Assembly (NCBI RefSeq): GCF_013407855.1
Contig: NZ_JACBZH010000001.1
Span: forward strand, 2,232,001-2,296,000
DNA: 64,000 nt
Direction of reading: 5' to 3'
Origin: Actinopolymorpha rutila
GTDB taxonomy: Bacteria > Actinomycetota > Actinomycetes > Propionibacteriales > Actinopolymorphaceae
Both the position numbers and the translations under genes were made by a program. Shown in pieces: positions 8,046 through 16,103 of this stretch (positions are counted from its first letter, which is position 1; the number at the start of each line of letters is the position of its first letter). The notes beneath the pieces are model-generated. The model was not told where the DNA came from and did no database searches. It saw only the letters and a list, made by a program, of their open reading frames with translations.

Positions 8046-9866
8046 TCAGGTGCCGACGGGTACGAACCCGGTGCCCGGCCGGTAGTTGGGCGACTGGTGG
8101 CGGAAGTAGGTGTTGTAGACCTCGCAGTACTGACCGCCCCGCCGCATCAGCGACAGGTGGTCACCTTCCTCGACGATCCCGCCGTCACGGAGCACCACGA
8201 TCCGGTCGGCGTGCTGGATCGTGGACAGCCGGTGGGCGATCACGATCGACGTACGTCCTTCGAGCACGACGTCGAGGCCTTCCTGGATCTGCGCCTCGGT
8301 CAGCGGGTCGACGCTCGCGGTCGCCTCGTCGAGGATGACGATGGCCGGATCCTGGATGAGCAGCCGGGCCAGGGCGACGAGTTGCCGTTGCCCCATGGAC
8401 AGCGCCTGCCCGTGTTCGCCGACCTCGGTGGCCAGCCCCTCCGGCAGCGCCGCCAGCCAGTCGCCGTTGCCGATGTGCCGCGCCGCCTGGCGGACCTCCT
8501 CGTCGCCCGCCTCTGGGCGGGGGTAGCGGATGTTGTCGGCCACGGTGCCGGCGAACAGGAACGGCACCTGCGGGACGACTCCGAGCTGACGGCGGTAGTC
8601 GTGCAGGTCGAGCGTCCGGATGTCGCGGCCGTCGAGGTAGATGTGACCGCCCTGGAACTCGTAGAAGCGGGTGATCAGCTTGCCGAGCGTGGACTTGCCC
8701 GCGCCGGTGTGCCCGACGAGTGCGATCATCTCTCCGGCCCGGATGTGCAGTGAGAAGTGGTCGAGCACCGGCTGGGTGGGCACGTAGCCGAACGTCACGT
8801 CGGCGAACTCGATCTCCCCGCTGAGCCGGCCCACCGGCCCGGGGTTGGTCTGCAGCACCCGCGGGGTGGCGTCGATCAGGGCGAAGACGCGTTCGGCGGC
8901 GGCCAGGCCCTGCTGGAACTGCGACCAGAACGACGCGATGCTGGTCAGCGGGAACCAGAACAGTGCGACGGCCTGCAGGAAGAGGTACCAGTCACCGGCC
9001 GACACCCTGCCGTCGAGCACGCTGTGGCCGCCGACGTGCACGAGCATGGCCGTGCCGAGCCCGGCGACCAGGAACAGCAGCGGGAAGATCGCCCCGAAGA
9101 CCATCCCCTGCCGTAGGGTCACGCGGTAGTTCTGGTCGTTGATCGGCCTGAACTCGTCGTAGATGGTTTGTTCCTGGCGGAAGTTCTTGGCGACCGCGAT
9201 GCCGCCCATCGTCTCCTGGACATTGGAGTTGACCCGGGCCAGGGACCGCTGGGCCTTGCGCGTGGTGTCGCGGGCGAGCCGCCGGAAGGCGAGCGCGAGC
9301 GCGATGACCACTGGGGTGAGCGCGAGGGTGAGCAACGCGAGGCCGACGTCACGGGCGAACAGCAGTCCGGTGATGACGCCGACCAGCAGCAGCTGGCTGA
9401 GGAGGTTCATCGTCAGGGTCACGACGTTGGCGAAGTCGTCGGTGTCGGAGGTGACCCGGCTGACGATCTTGCCGGAGGGGTTCTCGTCGTAGAAGGACAG
9501 GTCGCGCTTGAGCGTCGCGGCGAACGCGTCCTCCCGCAGCTGCAGCACCACGTCACCGACCACCCGGGCGCTGAACGCCTGGCGGACGAAGTTGGTGACC
9601 CAGGCGAAGACCCCGGAGAGCAGGATGAGCCCCACGAGGACCGCGATGAAGTTGGCGGAGTCGTCCTTGACCACCCGGTCCAGCCCCCAGCTGATCACCA
9701 GCGGAAGCACCGCCTGCAGCAGCGAGGTCAGGACCAGCATCGCCGCGACCATCGACATGGCCGGCAGCTTGGGGCGGAAGTAGCCGAGGATGCGTCCGAC
9801 GAGGTCGCGGTCGGAGTAGGTGCGGTCGTAGTCCTCGGCCGATAGGCCGTCCATCAGGAAGCCCAT
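8046..9866 (-). CDS. ABC exporter half-transporter, catalytic-Glu subunit
   Basis: Type IV ABC exporter half-molecule (606 aa): an N-terminal six-helix membrane domain (about residues 30-310) and a C-terminal ATPase domain. The ATPase has Walker A GHTGAGKST, Walker B VILDEATASVD with the catalytic Glu, and the H-loop AHRLST. Its ABC signature is LSMGQ instead of LSGGQ. The ATG overlaps the stop of the upstream partner by one base (TAATG), so the two proteins are almost certainly made together and form a heterodimer. The cargo may be a lipid, drug or peptide and cannot be told from the sequence. Confidence 0.92.
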   Translation of the reverse strand: MGFLMDGLSAEDYDRTYSDRDLVGRILGYFRPKLPAMSMVAAMLVLTSLLQAVLPLVISWGLDRVVKDDSANFIAVLVGLILLSGVFAWVTNFVRQAFSARVVGDVVLQLREDAFAATLKRDLSFYDENPSGKIVSRVTSDTDDFANVVTLTMNLLSQLLLVGVITGLLFARDVGLALLTLALTPVVIALALAFRRLARDTTRKAQRSLARVNSNVQETMGGIAVAKNFRQEQTIYDEFRPINDQNYRVTLRQGMVFGAIFPLLFLVAGLGTAMLVHVGGHSVLDGRVSAGDWYLFLQAVALFWFPLTSIASFWSQFQQGLAAAERVFALIDATPRVLQTNPGPVGRLSGEIEFADVTFGYVPTQPVLDHFSLHIRAGEMIALVGHTGAGKSTLGKLITRFYEFQGGHIYLDGRDIRTLDLHDYRRQLGVVPQVPFLFAGTVADNIRYPRPEAGDEEVRQAARHIGNGDWLAALPEGLATEVGEHGQALSMGQRQLVALARLLIQDPAIVILDEATASVDPLTEAQIQEGLDVVLEGRTSIVIAHRLSTIQHADRIVVLRDGGIVEEGDHLSLMRRGGQYCEVYNTYFRHQSPNYRPGTGFVPVGT

Positions 9867-11902
9867 TACAGTTCCTCGCCGTCGTGAACCGGGCCGGCCG
9901 GGTGCCGGTGCCCACCGGAACGCGCGGGGTCGTCGCTCTGCCCGGGGTGGTGGGGGTGGTGACCGTCGGCCGACACCGTCGCCGGGTGGTCGTACGCTCG
10001 CGCGCCGGCACCAACGCGCTCGCCGGCGGGCTGGAGGATCCCGTCCTGCTCGGCCTCGCCGGACGCGAACGGCTCGTCGGGCTCGAGGATCCCGTCGGCC
10101 CCGACCTCCGCGGGCACCGCCTCGGGGTGGGCCACCTCGTCGTAGTGGGCGAAGATCCGGCGGTACAGCCCGCACCGCTGGAGGAGCTCGTCGTGGGTCC
10201 CCTGGTCGACGAGGGCGCCGCGCTGGATCAGTAGCACCTTGTCGGCCCAGCGGATCTGGGACAGCCGGTGGGTGATCAGCAGGGTGGTTCGGCCCTGCAG
10301 GATCCGCCGGATCGCCTGCTGGATCTCGTCTTCGGTGGCGCTGTCGATGGCACTGGTGGAGTCGTCCAGGATGAGGACGGCCGGGTCGGTGAGCAGGGCC
10401 CGGGCGATGGCCAGCCGCTGACGCTGCCCGCCGGACAGAGTGACGCCGCGCTCGCCGATCACCGTGTCGTAGCCGTCCTCGAGGTCCTCGATGAACGAGT
10501 GGGCCTGGGCGTCCTTGGCCGCCCGTACCACGTCGTCGCGGTGCGCGCGCTGGCCGAGGCTGAACGCGATGTTCTCTGCGATGGGCCGGGAGAACAGCAC
10601 GATGTCCTGCTCGATTGTGGAGATCTGGGACCGGAGGGAGTCGAGGTTCCAGTCGCGCAGGTCCACCCCGTCGATCAGCACCCGGCCCTGGTCCGCGTCG
10701 TAGATCCGGTTGACCAGCTTGGTGAGGGTGCTCTTGCCCGAGCCGGTCTCGCCGACGATCGCCACCGTCTGGCCGGGCTCGGCGCGGAAGCTGAGGTCGC
10801 GTACGACCGGCTCACCGCCGTAGCCGAAGGAGACGTTCTCGAAGACGATCTCGCCACGCATGGCGCCCTGGTGACCGGCGGTGTTCTGGTCGAGCTCGGT
10901 CTCCTCCTGGATCAGGGTGAGGATGCGCCGCGCGCTGACGATGCCGATCTGGACCAGGGAGAACGAGAAGATGGAGATGCCGGTCGGGAACCCGAGCAGG
11001 CCCATCAGGCCGAGGTAGGCGACCAGGTCGCCCAGCGACAGGTCACCCGCGCGGTAGAGCACCAGCCCGTGCAGGAGCGCGCCGCCGGTGGCGACCGCGA
11101 GCAGCAGCGTCGGGAGATAACGCGCCTGGATCATGCCCTGCTTGACGAAGGAGTCGCGGTAGCTGCGGGCGTTGGTCTCGAACCGCCGGCGTTCCTGCTC
11201 CTCCTGCGCGGTGACCTTGACCACCTCGATGCCGCGCACGGCCTCGCTCAGGCCGGCGTTGAGGTTTCCGAACTGGTCGCGCATCGCGGTGGAGACAGGG
11301 TTGAGCCGGCGCATGTAGTGCCGGATCGCGAAGTAGAACGACACCGCGAACAGGACCGGCGCCAGCAGCAGCCGGGGGTCGATGAACGCGATGAAGACGA
11401 TCGGGACGAGTCCCTGCAGCATCGAGTCGACGATCAGGTCGAAGCCGGGGGAGATCATCGTGCTGAGCTGGCGGACGTCGTTGGCGGCGCGGGCCATCAG
11501 GTCGCCGACCCGCTGCCGGTTGTGGAACGTCTGGCTCTTGCCGAGCAGGCTGGTGTAGAGCTCCTCGCGCGCGTCGCGCTCCATCCGCTTGGCGAGCACC
11601 TCGGTGCACAGCCGGGCGATCAGGTCGAAGACGCCGCGCAGGAGAACGATGCCCACCAGGGCGACCACGATGCCGGCGAGTTTGCCCCGCCCCTCGTTGC
11701 CGCCGGTCACCACCGCGTCGAACGCCGAACCGGTCAGCCCCGGGATCGCGGAGTTGAGCACCACCATGACCAGCGAGCCGCCCAGGAACCCGGCGGCGTA
11801 GCGGCGGTGCCGCAGCGGATGGGACAGGATCCAGCGAACCGGACCGCGTAGGTCGGACCGTCGCTGGTCGGCAACGGTGAACTCCGATCTGGGCGTGGCC
11901 AC
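9866..11902 (-). CDS. ABC exporter half-transporter, degenerate-site subunit
   Basis: Partner half-transporter (678 aa) with a membrane domain and a C-terminal ATPase domain. Walker A is GETGSGKST (about residues 384-392) and the signature is the consensus LSGGQRQR. Walker B reads VLILDDSTSAID, with Asp where the catalytic Glu normally sits. A hydrophilic tail of about 80 residues follows the ATPase domain. GTG 11902 is chosen because GGAGGA lies 6 nt upstream; the frame is open to 11941. It is the first gene of a two-gene operon. Confidence 0.92.
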   Translation of the reverse strand: MATPRSEFTVADQRRSDLRGPVRWILSHPLRHRRYAAGFLGGSLVMVVLNSAIPGLTGSAFDAVVTGGNEGRGKLAGIVVALVGIVLLRGVFDLIARLCTEVLAKRMERDAREELYTSLLGKSQTFHNRQRVGDLMARAANDVRQLSTMISPGFDLIVDSMLQGLVPIVFIAFIDPRLLLAPVLFAVSFYFAIRHYMRRLNPVSTAMRDQFGNLNAGLSEAVRGIEVVKVTAQEEQERRRFETNARSYRDSFVKQGMIQARYLPTLLLAVATGGALLHGLVLYRAGDLSLGDLVAYLGLMGLLGFPTGISIFSFSLVQIGIVSARRILTLIQEETELDQNTAGHQGAMRGEIVFENVSFGYGGEPVVRDLSFRAEPGQTVAIVGETGSGKSTLTKLVNRIYDADQGRVLIDGVDLRDWNLDSLRSQISTIEQDIVLFSRPIAENIAFSLGQRAHRDDVVRAAKDAQAHSFIEDLEDGYDTVIGERGVTLSGGQRQRLAIARALLTDPAVLILDDSTSAIDSATEDEIQQAIRRILQGRTTLLITHRLSQIRWADKVLLIQRGALVDQGTHDELLQRCGLYRRIFAHYDEVAHPEAVPAEVGADGILEPDEPFASGEAEQDGILQPAGERVGAGARAYDHPATVSADGHHPHHPGQSDDPARSGGHRHPAGPVHDGEEL

Positions 11903-12256
11903 GAGCTTCCTCCGACGAACCAACGGGGTGGGGGGTCGCACGATCGTGTCCGGTGCCGGCTCCGCGCGTGAGACCAGGACTTTCTAGCACGAAACCTGGC
12001 CCGTCCGCCAAGGGGATTCTCGGAGGAAATCGGGTTGTCGGTGGCCGCTGGTAAGGTGCGCGACACGAATTCTGTGCCCGCCGGAAACACGAATTTCGGG
12101 GCCGACGGAAATCAGCCCCGAATGTGCTCCGGAATTCCCGCGGTTACGCTCGAACTCCGCCGGTGTGAGGTGAACTCCGAAGGCCGGAAGGGTGCCCCGA
12201 GCAGCGCTGTGAGCAGTCCTGTGGGGAGGACCTCGCGATCGGCCGCGGCGGCCGGC
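11903..12256. promoter_or_regulatory. Upstream region of the ABC operon
   Basis: A 354-bp gap without a convincing gene. It holds the ribosome-binding site of the ABC operon (GGAGGA on the minus strand at about 11909-11914). A hairpin is formed by TTCGGGGC (12095-12102) and GCCCCGAA (12115-12122) around a 12-nt loop. Two GAATTC sites lie at 12067 and 12132. The stretch is less GC-rich than its neighbours. No clear -35/-10 pair was found for the operon. Confidence 0.4.
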
Positions 12257-12679
12257 TCATTCGGCGTACGCCCAACCCGACCAGCGCTCGACATGCACCC
12301 TGATCACCGGACCGGCCGGTGGTATGGCGGCGTACTGCGCGTATTTCCCGCTCAGCAACCGGACCGGCTCGGCGCGTTCGGCGGCTTCGGTCACCACCTC
12401 GGCCCGGCCCTCCGCCCGCGCCCACCACAGCCGGGTCCAGTCGCCGTCGTCGTAGTGGTCGGCGAGCAACGACACCCGCGGATTCTCCGTCACCAGGCGA
12501 AGCCGGTGCAGGCGCGGCGTCGTCTTCGGCTTGTGGTCGACGGCGGTGAGGATCAGGTCGCCAGCCACGGCGAACGTCACCACCACCACGTGGGGCCGGC
12601 TGTCCGCGTCCACCATGGCCAGCGCCGCGGTGCGGCTCCCCGCGAATCGCCGCCGCGCCTCCTCGCCGGTCAGCCGCAT
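12257..12679 (-). CDS. PPOX-class F420-dependent oxidoreductase-like protein
   Basis: A small (140 aa) split-barrel flavin/F420-binding protein of the pyridoxamine-phosphate-oxidase-like superfamily, resembling the TIGR03668 F420-dependent group. Visible features are an N-terminal FAGSRTAALAMVDADSRPHV strand pair, FAVAGDLILTAVDHKPK, and a C-terminal VIRVHVERWSGWAYAE. ATG 12679 is preferred over the longer frame because a GGGAGGGGG ribosome-binding site precedes it. F420 use is inferred from family likeness. The upstream ~900 bp hold only gene debris. Confidence 0.78.
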   Translation of the reverse strand: MRLTGEEARRRFAGSRTAALAMVDADSRPHVVVVTFAVAGDLILTAVDHKPKTTPRLHRLRLVTENPRVSLLADHYDDGDWTRLWWARAEGRAEVVTEAAERAEPVRLLSGKYAQYAAIPPAGPVIRVHVERWSGWAYAE

Positions 12680-12891
12680 CGGCGCCGCCCCCTCCCGCGG
12701 TAGCTCCCTCGCCGGAGCGTATCCCGCCCGGTCGGGCGTCGCGGGGGACCGCGCCGCGCCGATCCGTCCTGATCCGGCGTCGACCGGAAATCGGTTCGGA
12801 ACTCCGTACCGACGTACGAAATGCGGCCCGGTCGAGGCGAGCCGGCCGAGATCCGTGAATTTCATTGCCGCCGGCGCTGGTTCAGGTCCAC

Positions 12892-12985
12892 GAATTCCTG
12901 CCGAATTCAGGCTGAATTCGCGGCCCCGCCGAATTCTCTTGGTTTTCGCCGAGTGAACCCGGTCGAATACCTCGCCGAGGAATTC
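12892..12985. repeat. Cluster of five GAATTC sites
   Basis: Five GAATTC hexamers lie within 94 bp, at 12892, 12903, 12914, 12931 and 12980, in DNA that is otherwise very GC-rich. The first three are spaced 11 bp apart. They lie between the PPOX gene and the truncated end of the MMPL remnant. Confidence 0.75.
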
Positions 12986-13520
12986 CCGCCTGCCCTACGC
13001 CGCTGTCCCTCAGGCCGGTGCCCTTCAGGCCCGGTGCGCTTCGCGATGGCCGACCTCGGGACGGCCGGGCCACCAGGCAGCAGGGCGTAGTTCGTACCGG
13101 CACCGAACACCAGCACCGACAGGATGCCCCCGGTGGACGCGTCGACCTGCACGTCGGCGATGGGCGCGAGCATCTTGACCAGCACGGTCGCCAGCCGGTC
13201 GCCGGCGCCGACCACCAGCAGCGGACCAGCCACAGCACCGGGCTTCGGTAGGTGACCAGCAGCAGGAGCGCCACCACGGCGGCGGTCACCAGCAGCAACC
13301 TGGTGTCGGCGCCGTCGAACACCTTGGCCAGGTCGGCTGTGAACGCGGGCGCGCCGGTCACCTGTGCGCGCAGGGGATCGGTCAGGTTCCCCGACGCGGC
13401 GGCGCGGATGTCGGTGATCTTCGCCGCCGTCTTCGCCGTGCCGAGCTCGGTCGAGAGGGGTACGGCGACGGTGGCGAGCGCCCCCTTGGGCTCGTAGCGG
13501 GGCTGTGCCGGCCGTCCGCA
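12945..13520 (-). pseudogene. MMPL-family transporter remnant
   Basis: Minus-strand reading shows pieces of an MMPL/RND-type lipid transporter split over frames. One frame gives TGAPAFTADLAKVFDGADTR and LLLVTYRSPVLWL. After a one-base frameshift near 13230 a second frame gives LLVVGAGDRLATVLVKM and GGILSVLVFGAGTNYALL. A further shift near 13075 restores LVARPSRGR. These match the membrane segments around the GILSVLVFGAGTDYALL signature of MMPL proteins, which are normally 700-1000 aa. Only ~190 codons remain and both ends are missing. It is divergent from rlmN, and a TetR gene lies just beyond rlmN. Confidence 0.8.
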
Positions 13521-13583
13521 GTGAACGGCCGGAGGAGCGAGTGAACGGCCCGGTTGGCGTGCTGTGTGACACTGGGAGCCGTC

Positions 13584-14687
13584 ATGGCTGCTCCTGTTGA
13601 TCTCGTCTTCGCCCCGCCGCGCCGCGGCCGGCCGCCCCGCCACCTCGCCGATCTCACCCCGGCCGAACGCCGGGAGGCTCTGGTCGAGCTCGGCGAGCCG
13701 GCATACCGCGCGCGCCAGCTGTCCACCCACTACTTCGGCCGGTTCGTCGACTCCGCCGAGGAGATGACCGACCTGCCGCTGGGCAGCCGCGAACGCATCG
13801 GCGCCGGCCTGCTGCCGGAGCTGCTGACTCCCGTACGCACGCTGACCTGCGACGGCGGGGCGACGGTCAAGACCGTGTGGCGGCTGTTCGACGGCGCGCT
13901 GGTGGAGAGCGTCCTGATGCGCTACCCCGGCCGGGTCACCATGTGCGTGTCCAGCCAGGCCGGATGCGGGATGGCCTGCCCGTTCTGCGCCACCGGCCAG
14001 GCGGGCCTGACCCGCAACCTCTCTGCCGCCGAGATCGTGGGTCAGGTCGTAGCGGGCGCGCGGCTGCTCGCCGGCGGTGCCGTGGCCGGCGGGCCGGGCC
14101 GGGTCTCCAACGTCGTGTTCATGGGCATGGGCGAGCCGCTGGCCAACTACAAGACGGTGATCTCCGCCGTACGCCGCCTCACCGACGCTGTCCCGGACGG
14201 CCTCGGGATGTCGCAGCGCGGCGTCACCGTCTCCACGGTCGGGCTGGTCCCGCGGATCCGGCAGCTCACCGAGGAGGGGCTGGCGGTGACGCTGGCCCTG
14301 TCGCTGCACGCGCCCGACGACGAGCTGCGCGACGAGCTCGTGCCGGTCAACACCCGGTGGAAGGTCGGCGAGGTGCTGGACGCCGCGTGGGAGTACGCCG
14401 ACCGCACCAAGCGCCGGGTCTCGATCGAGTACGCCCTGATCAAGGACGTCAACGACCAGGCGTTCCGCGCCGACCTGCTGGGCCGGCTGCTGTCCGGACA
14501 TCTGGTGCACGTCAACCTCATCCCGCTCAACCCGACGCCCGGTTCGAAGTGGACGGCCTCCCGGCCCGAGGACGAGCGGGAGTTCGTGCGCCGGCTGGAG
14601 GCGCACGGCGTCCCCGTCACGGTCCGCGACACCCGCGGGCAGGAGATCGACGGCGCCTGCGGGCAGCTGGCGGCGAAGGAGTCCTGA
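13584..14687 (+). CDS. rlmN: Dual-specificity 23S rRNA A2503 / tRNA A37 C2-methyltransferase
   Basis: Radical SAM methylase that adds a C2-methyl to A2503 of 23S rRNA and A37 of some tRNAs. The cluster-binding motif CGMACPFC (Cys128, Cys132, Cys135) is intact. The C-terminal [13 protein letters not shown] holds the methyl-carrying Cys (Cys359). GEPLANYK and [17 protein letters not shown] are further family segments. ATG 13584 has GGGAG five bases upstream; the open frame reaches 13554. The 367-aa length is normal. The position after the cdsA region matches other actinobacteria, but here several unrelated genes intervene. Confidence 0.95.
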   Translation: MAAPVDLVFAPPRRGRPPRHLADLTPAERREALVELGEPAYRARQLSTHYFGRFVDSAEEMTDLPLGSRERIGAGLLPELLTPVRTLTCDGGATVKTVWRLFDGALVESVLMRYPGRVTMCVSSQAGCGMACPFCATGQAGLTRNLSAAEIVGQVVAGARLLAGGAVAGGPGRVSNVVFMGMGEPLANYKTVISAVRRLTDAVPDGLGMSQRGVTVSTVGLVPRIRQLTEEGLAVTLALSLHAPDDELRDELVPVNTRWKVGEVLDAAWEYADRTKRRVSIEYALIKDVNDQAFRADLLGRLLSGHLVHVNLIPLNPTPGSKWTASRPEDEREFVRRLEAHGVPVTVRDTRGQEIDGACGQLAAKES

Positions 14688-14728
14688 CGCCCCTGCGTCG
14701 CGCCGGCCGGCGCCCCCGGGTGAAGGAT

Positions 14729-14762
14729 TACAGCGAGTGTAGGAATACAGCTGAGGTAGCGT
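14729..14762 (+). promoter_or_regulatory. Candidate operator and leaderless promoter of the TetR gene
   Basis: TACA (14729-14732) and TGTA (14738-14741) form an inverted repeat around five bases, a plausible repressor site. TAGCGT (14757-14762) lies six bases before the ATG at 14769, the geometry of a leaderless actinobacterial promoter -10 box. No ribosome-binding site is present, which fits a leaderless transcript. Confidence 0.5.
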
Positions 14763-14768
14763 GTCCGC

Positions 14769-15410
14769 ATGTCGGACGGCACCGGACTGCGGGAGCGCAA
14801 GAAGCGGCGGACCCGCCGGACGCTGGTCGAGACCGCGATCAGGTTGTTCGACGAGCAGGGGTACGACCAGACCACCGTCGCGGCCGTCGCCGCAGCCGCC
14901 GACGTCTCCACGAAGACGTTCTTCAACTACTTTCCGAGCAAGGAAGCCGTCCTGTTCGCCGACACCGGCGAGCGGATCGACCTCGCCGTCCGGCTCATCA
15001 CCGACCACGGGGAGCAGGAGGAGGTCGGGGACCTGCTCGCCCGGGTCGCCGAAGGGGTGCTGACCCTGATGGGCGCCGCCGACGGTTCCGGTGACCCGGC
15101 CGACGAGGCGCACGCCGAGCTGATCTACACCGTGCGCGCGCGTCTGGTGATGTCGGTACCTGCCCTGCAGGCCCGGGCGCTGCACGTGATCTTCGACGCC
15201 CAGCGGCAGCTGACCGACGCCCTGTGCCAGGCGTACCCCGACCGGCTCGACCGGGTGAGCGCGGCGGCCTTCGTGGGCGCGCTCACGGGTGGGGCGCAGG
15301 CGGCCGCGCTGACCGCCATCGCCCGCGGCGAACCGCTGGCGGAGGTCCGGGCGGCCGCTCGGCGCGGTGTCGACGTCGCGCTTGTCGGCATTCGTACGGC
15401 CGCGGGGTAA
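14769..15410 (+). CDS. TetR family transcriptional regulator
   Basis: DNA-binding repressor of 213 aa. The N-terminal helix-turn-helix domain (about residues 10-60) is typical: [20 protein letters not shown], then [20 protein letters not shown]. The C-terminal ligand domain is not diagnostic. Its target is unknown. In actinobacteria such genes often flank MMPL transporters, and a decayed MMPL gene lies just upstream beyond rlmN, so it may have lost its target. Transcription is probably leaderless. Confidence 0.9.
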   Translation: MSDGTGLRERKKRRTRRTLVETAIRLFDEQGYDQTTVAAVAAAADVSTKTFFNYFPSKEAVLFADTGERIDLAVRLITDHGEQEEVGDLLARVAEGVLTLMGAADGSGDPADEAHAELIYTVRARLVMSVPALQARALHVIFDAQRQLTDALCQAYPDRLDRVSAAAFVGALTGGAQAAALTAIARGEPLAEVRAAARRGVDVALVGIRTAAG

Positions 15411-15421
15411 CGTCTGCGTTC

Positions 15422-16047
15422 ATGCCCGATGATCATCGAGAATCCTCGGCAGTCGCCGAAACGCCATCGCCGGCGGATCCGGACCTGGCACCCGTACGCC
15501 GGCTCGATCCCGCTCACCTCGTCGCCCTGGTCAACGACCACACCGACGCCCGGCTGACCCTGCTCGGCCCGGCACCCGGTGGGGAGGTCGGCGCCGCGTA
15601 CGTCCGCTGGCCCGACGGCCGGGACGGAGTGCTCACCATCGGTCCCTCGAGCAACGCCGACGGGGTCCGCGCCACCGCGGAGATCCTGACGGCGGCGCGG
15701 GCGCGGGGCCTGCCCGTCCCGGCGTACCACCTCGTGGCGGAGGTGCCGGACGCGGTGGCGATCGTTCAGGAACGGCTGCCGGGTTCGCCGTCGACTGGGA
15801 CGGCCTCGGGCGGGGCGACCGGAGGTTCGGATTGGTGACGTTGCGGTTCGACGTCGCGGCGCGAAAGGGTGACCCGGACACCGCGCGCTGGCTGGACGAC
15901 GTGATCGACCGGACCATCGAGCCGGAGACCCTGCGCGTCTACTGGGCTGCGATGAGCCTGCGGATGGTCGACTGGATGATCCGGCACTACTCCGCCGCCG
16001 AGGTCGACCTCATGCTCGACTTGGCTCGCACCCGCATCGACGACTAG
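15422..16047 (+). pseudogene. APH-like phosphotransferase with internal deletion
   Basis: The first frame (15422-15838) encodes an N-lobe-like region ending VPDAVAIVQERLPGS, as in aminoglycoside-phosphotransferase-fold kinases. Just after it, a second frame continues AVDWDGLGRGDRRFGLVTLR and runs to a typical C-terminal helix ending LDLARTRIDD at 16047. The DWDG...RGD segment is the metal-binding part of the kinase core. The sequence between, including the HGD catalytic loop, is absent. The join near 15777 therefore looks like a frame-changing deletion of at least several tens of codons, leaving an inactive gene. TAACGT eight bases before the ATG suggests the parent gene was leaderless. Confidence 0.75.
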
Positions 16048-16103
16048 AGCCTGCCCTGCGCCGGGGAGGAACGATCCCGGCCCGGCTGACGTCGTCCCAC
16101 TGC

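Noticed and set aside
10268..11851. A 527-codon plus-strand open frame antisense to the ABC transporter gene
   Set aside because: Shadow of a well-supported ABC gene; no domain text.
12882..15185. A 767-codon minus-strand frame taken as one gene
   Set aside because: Only a ~90-codon part reads as MMPL; the rest lies antisense to rlmN and TetR.
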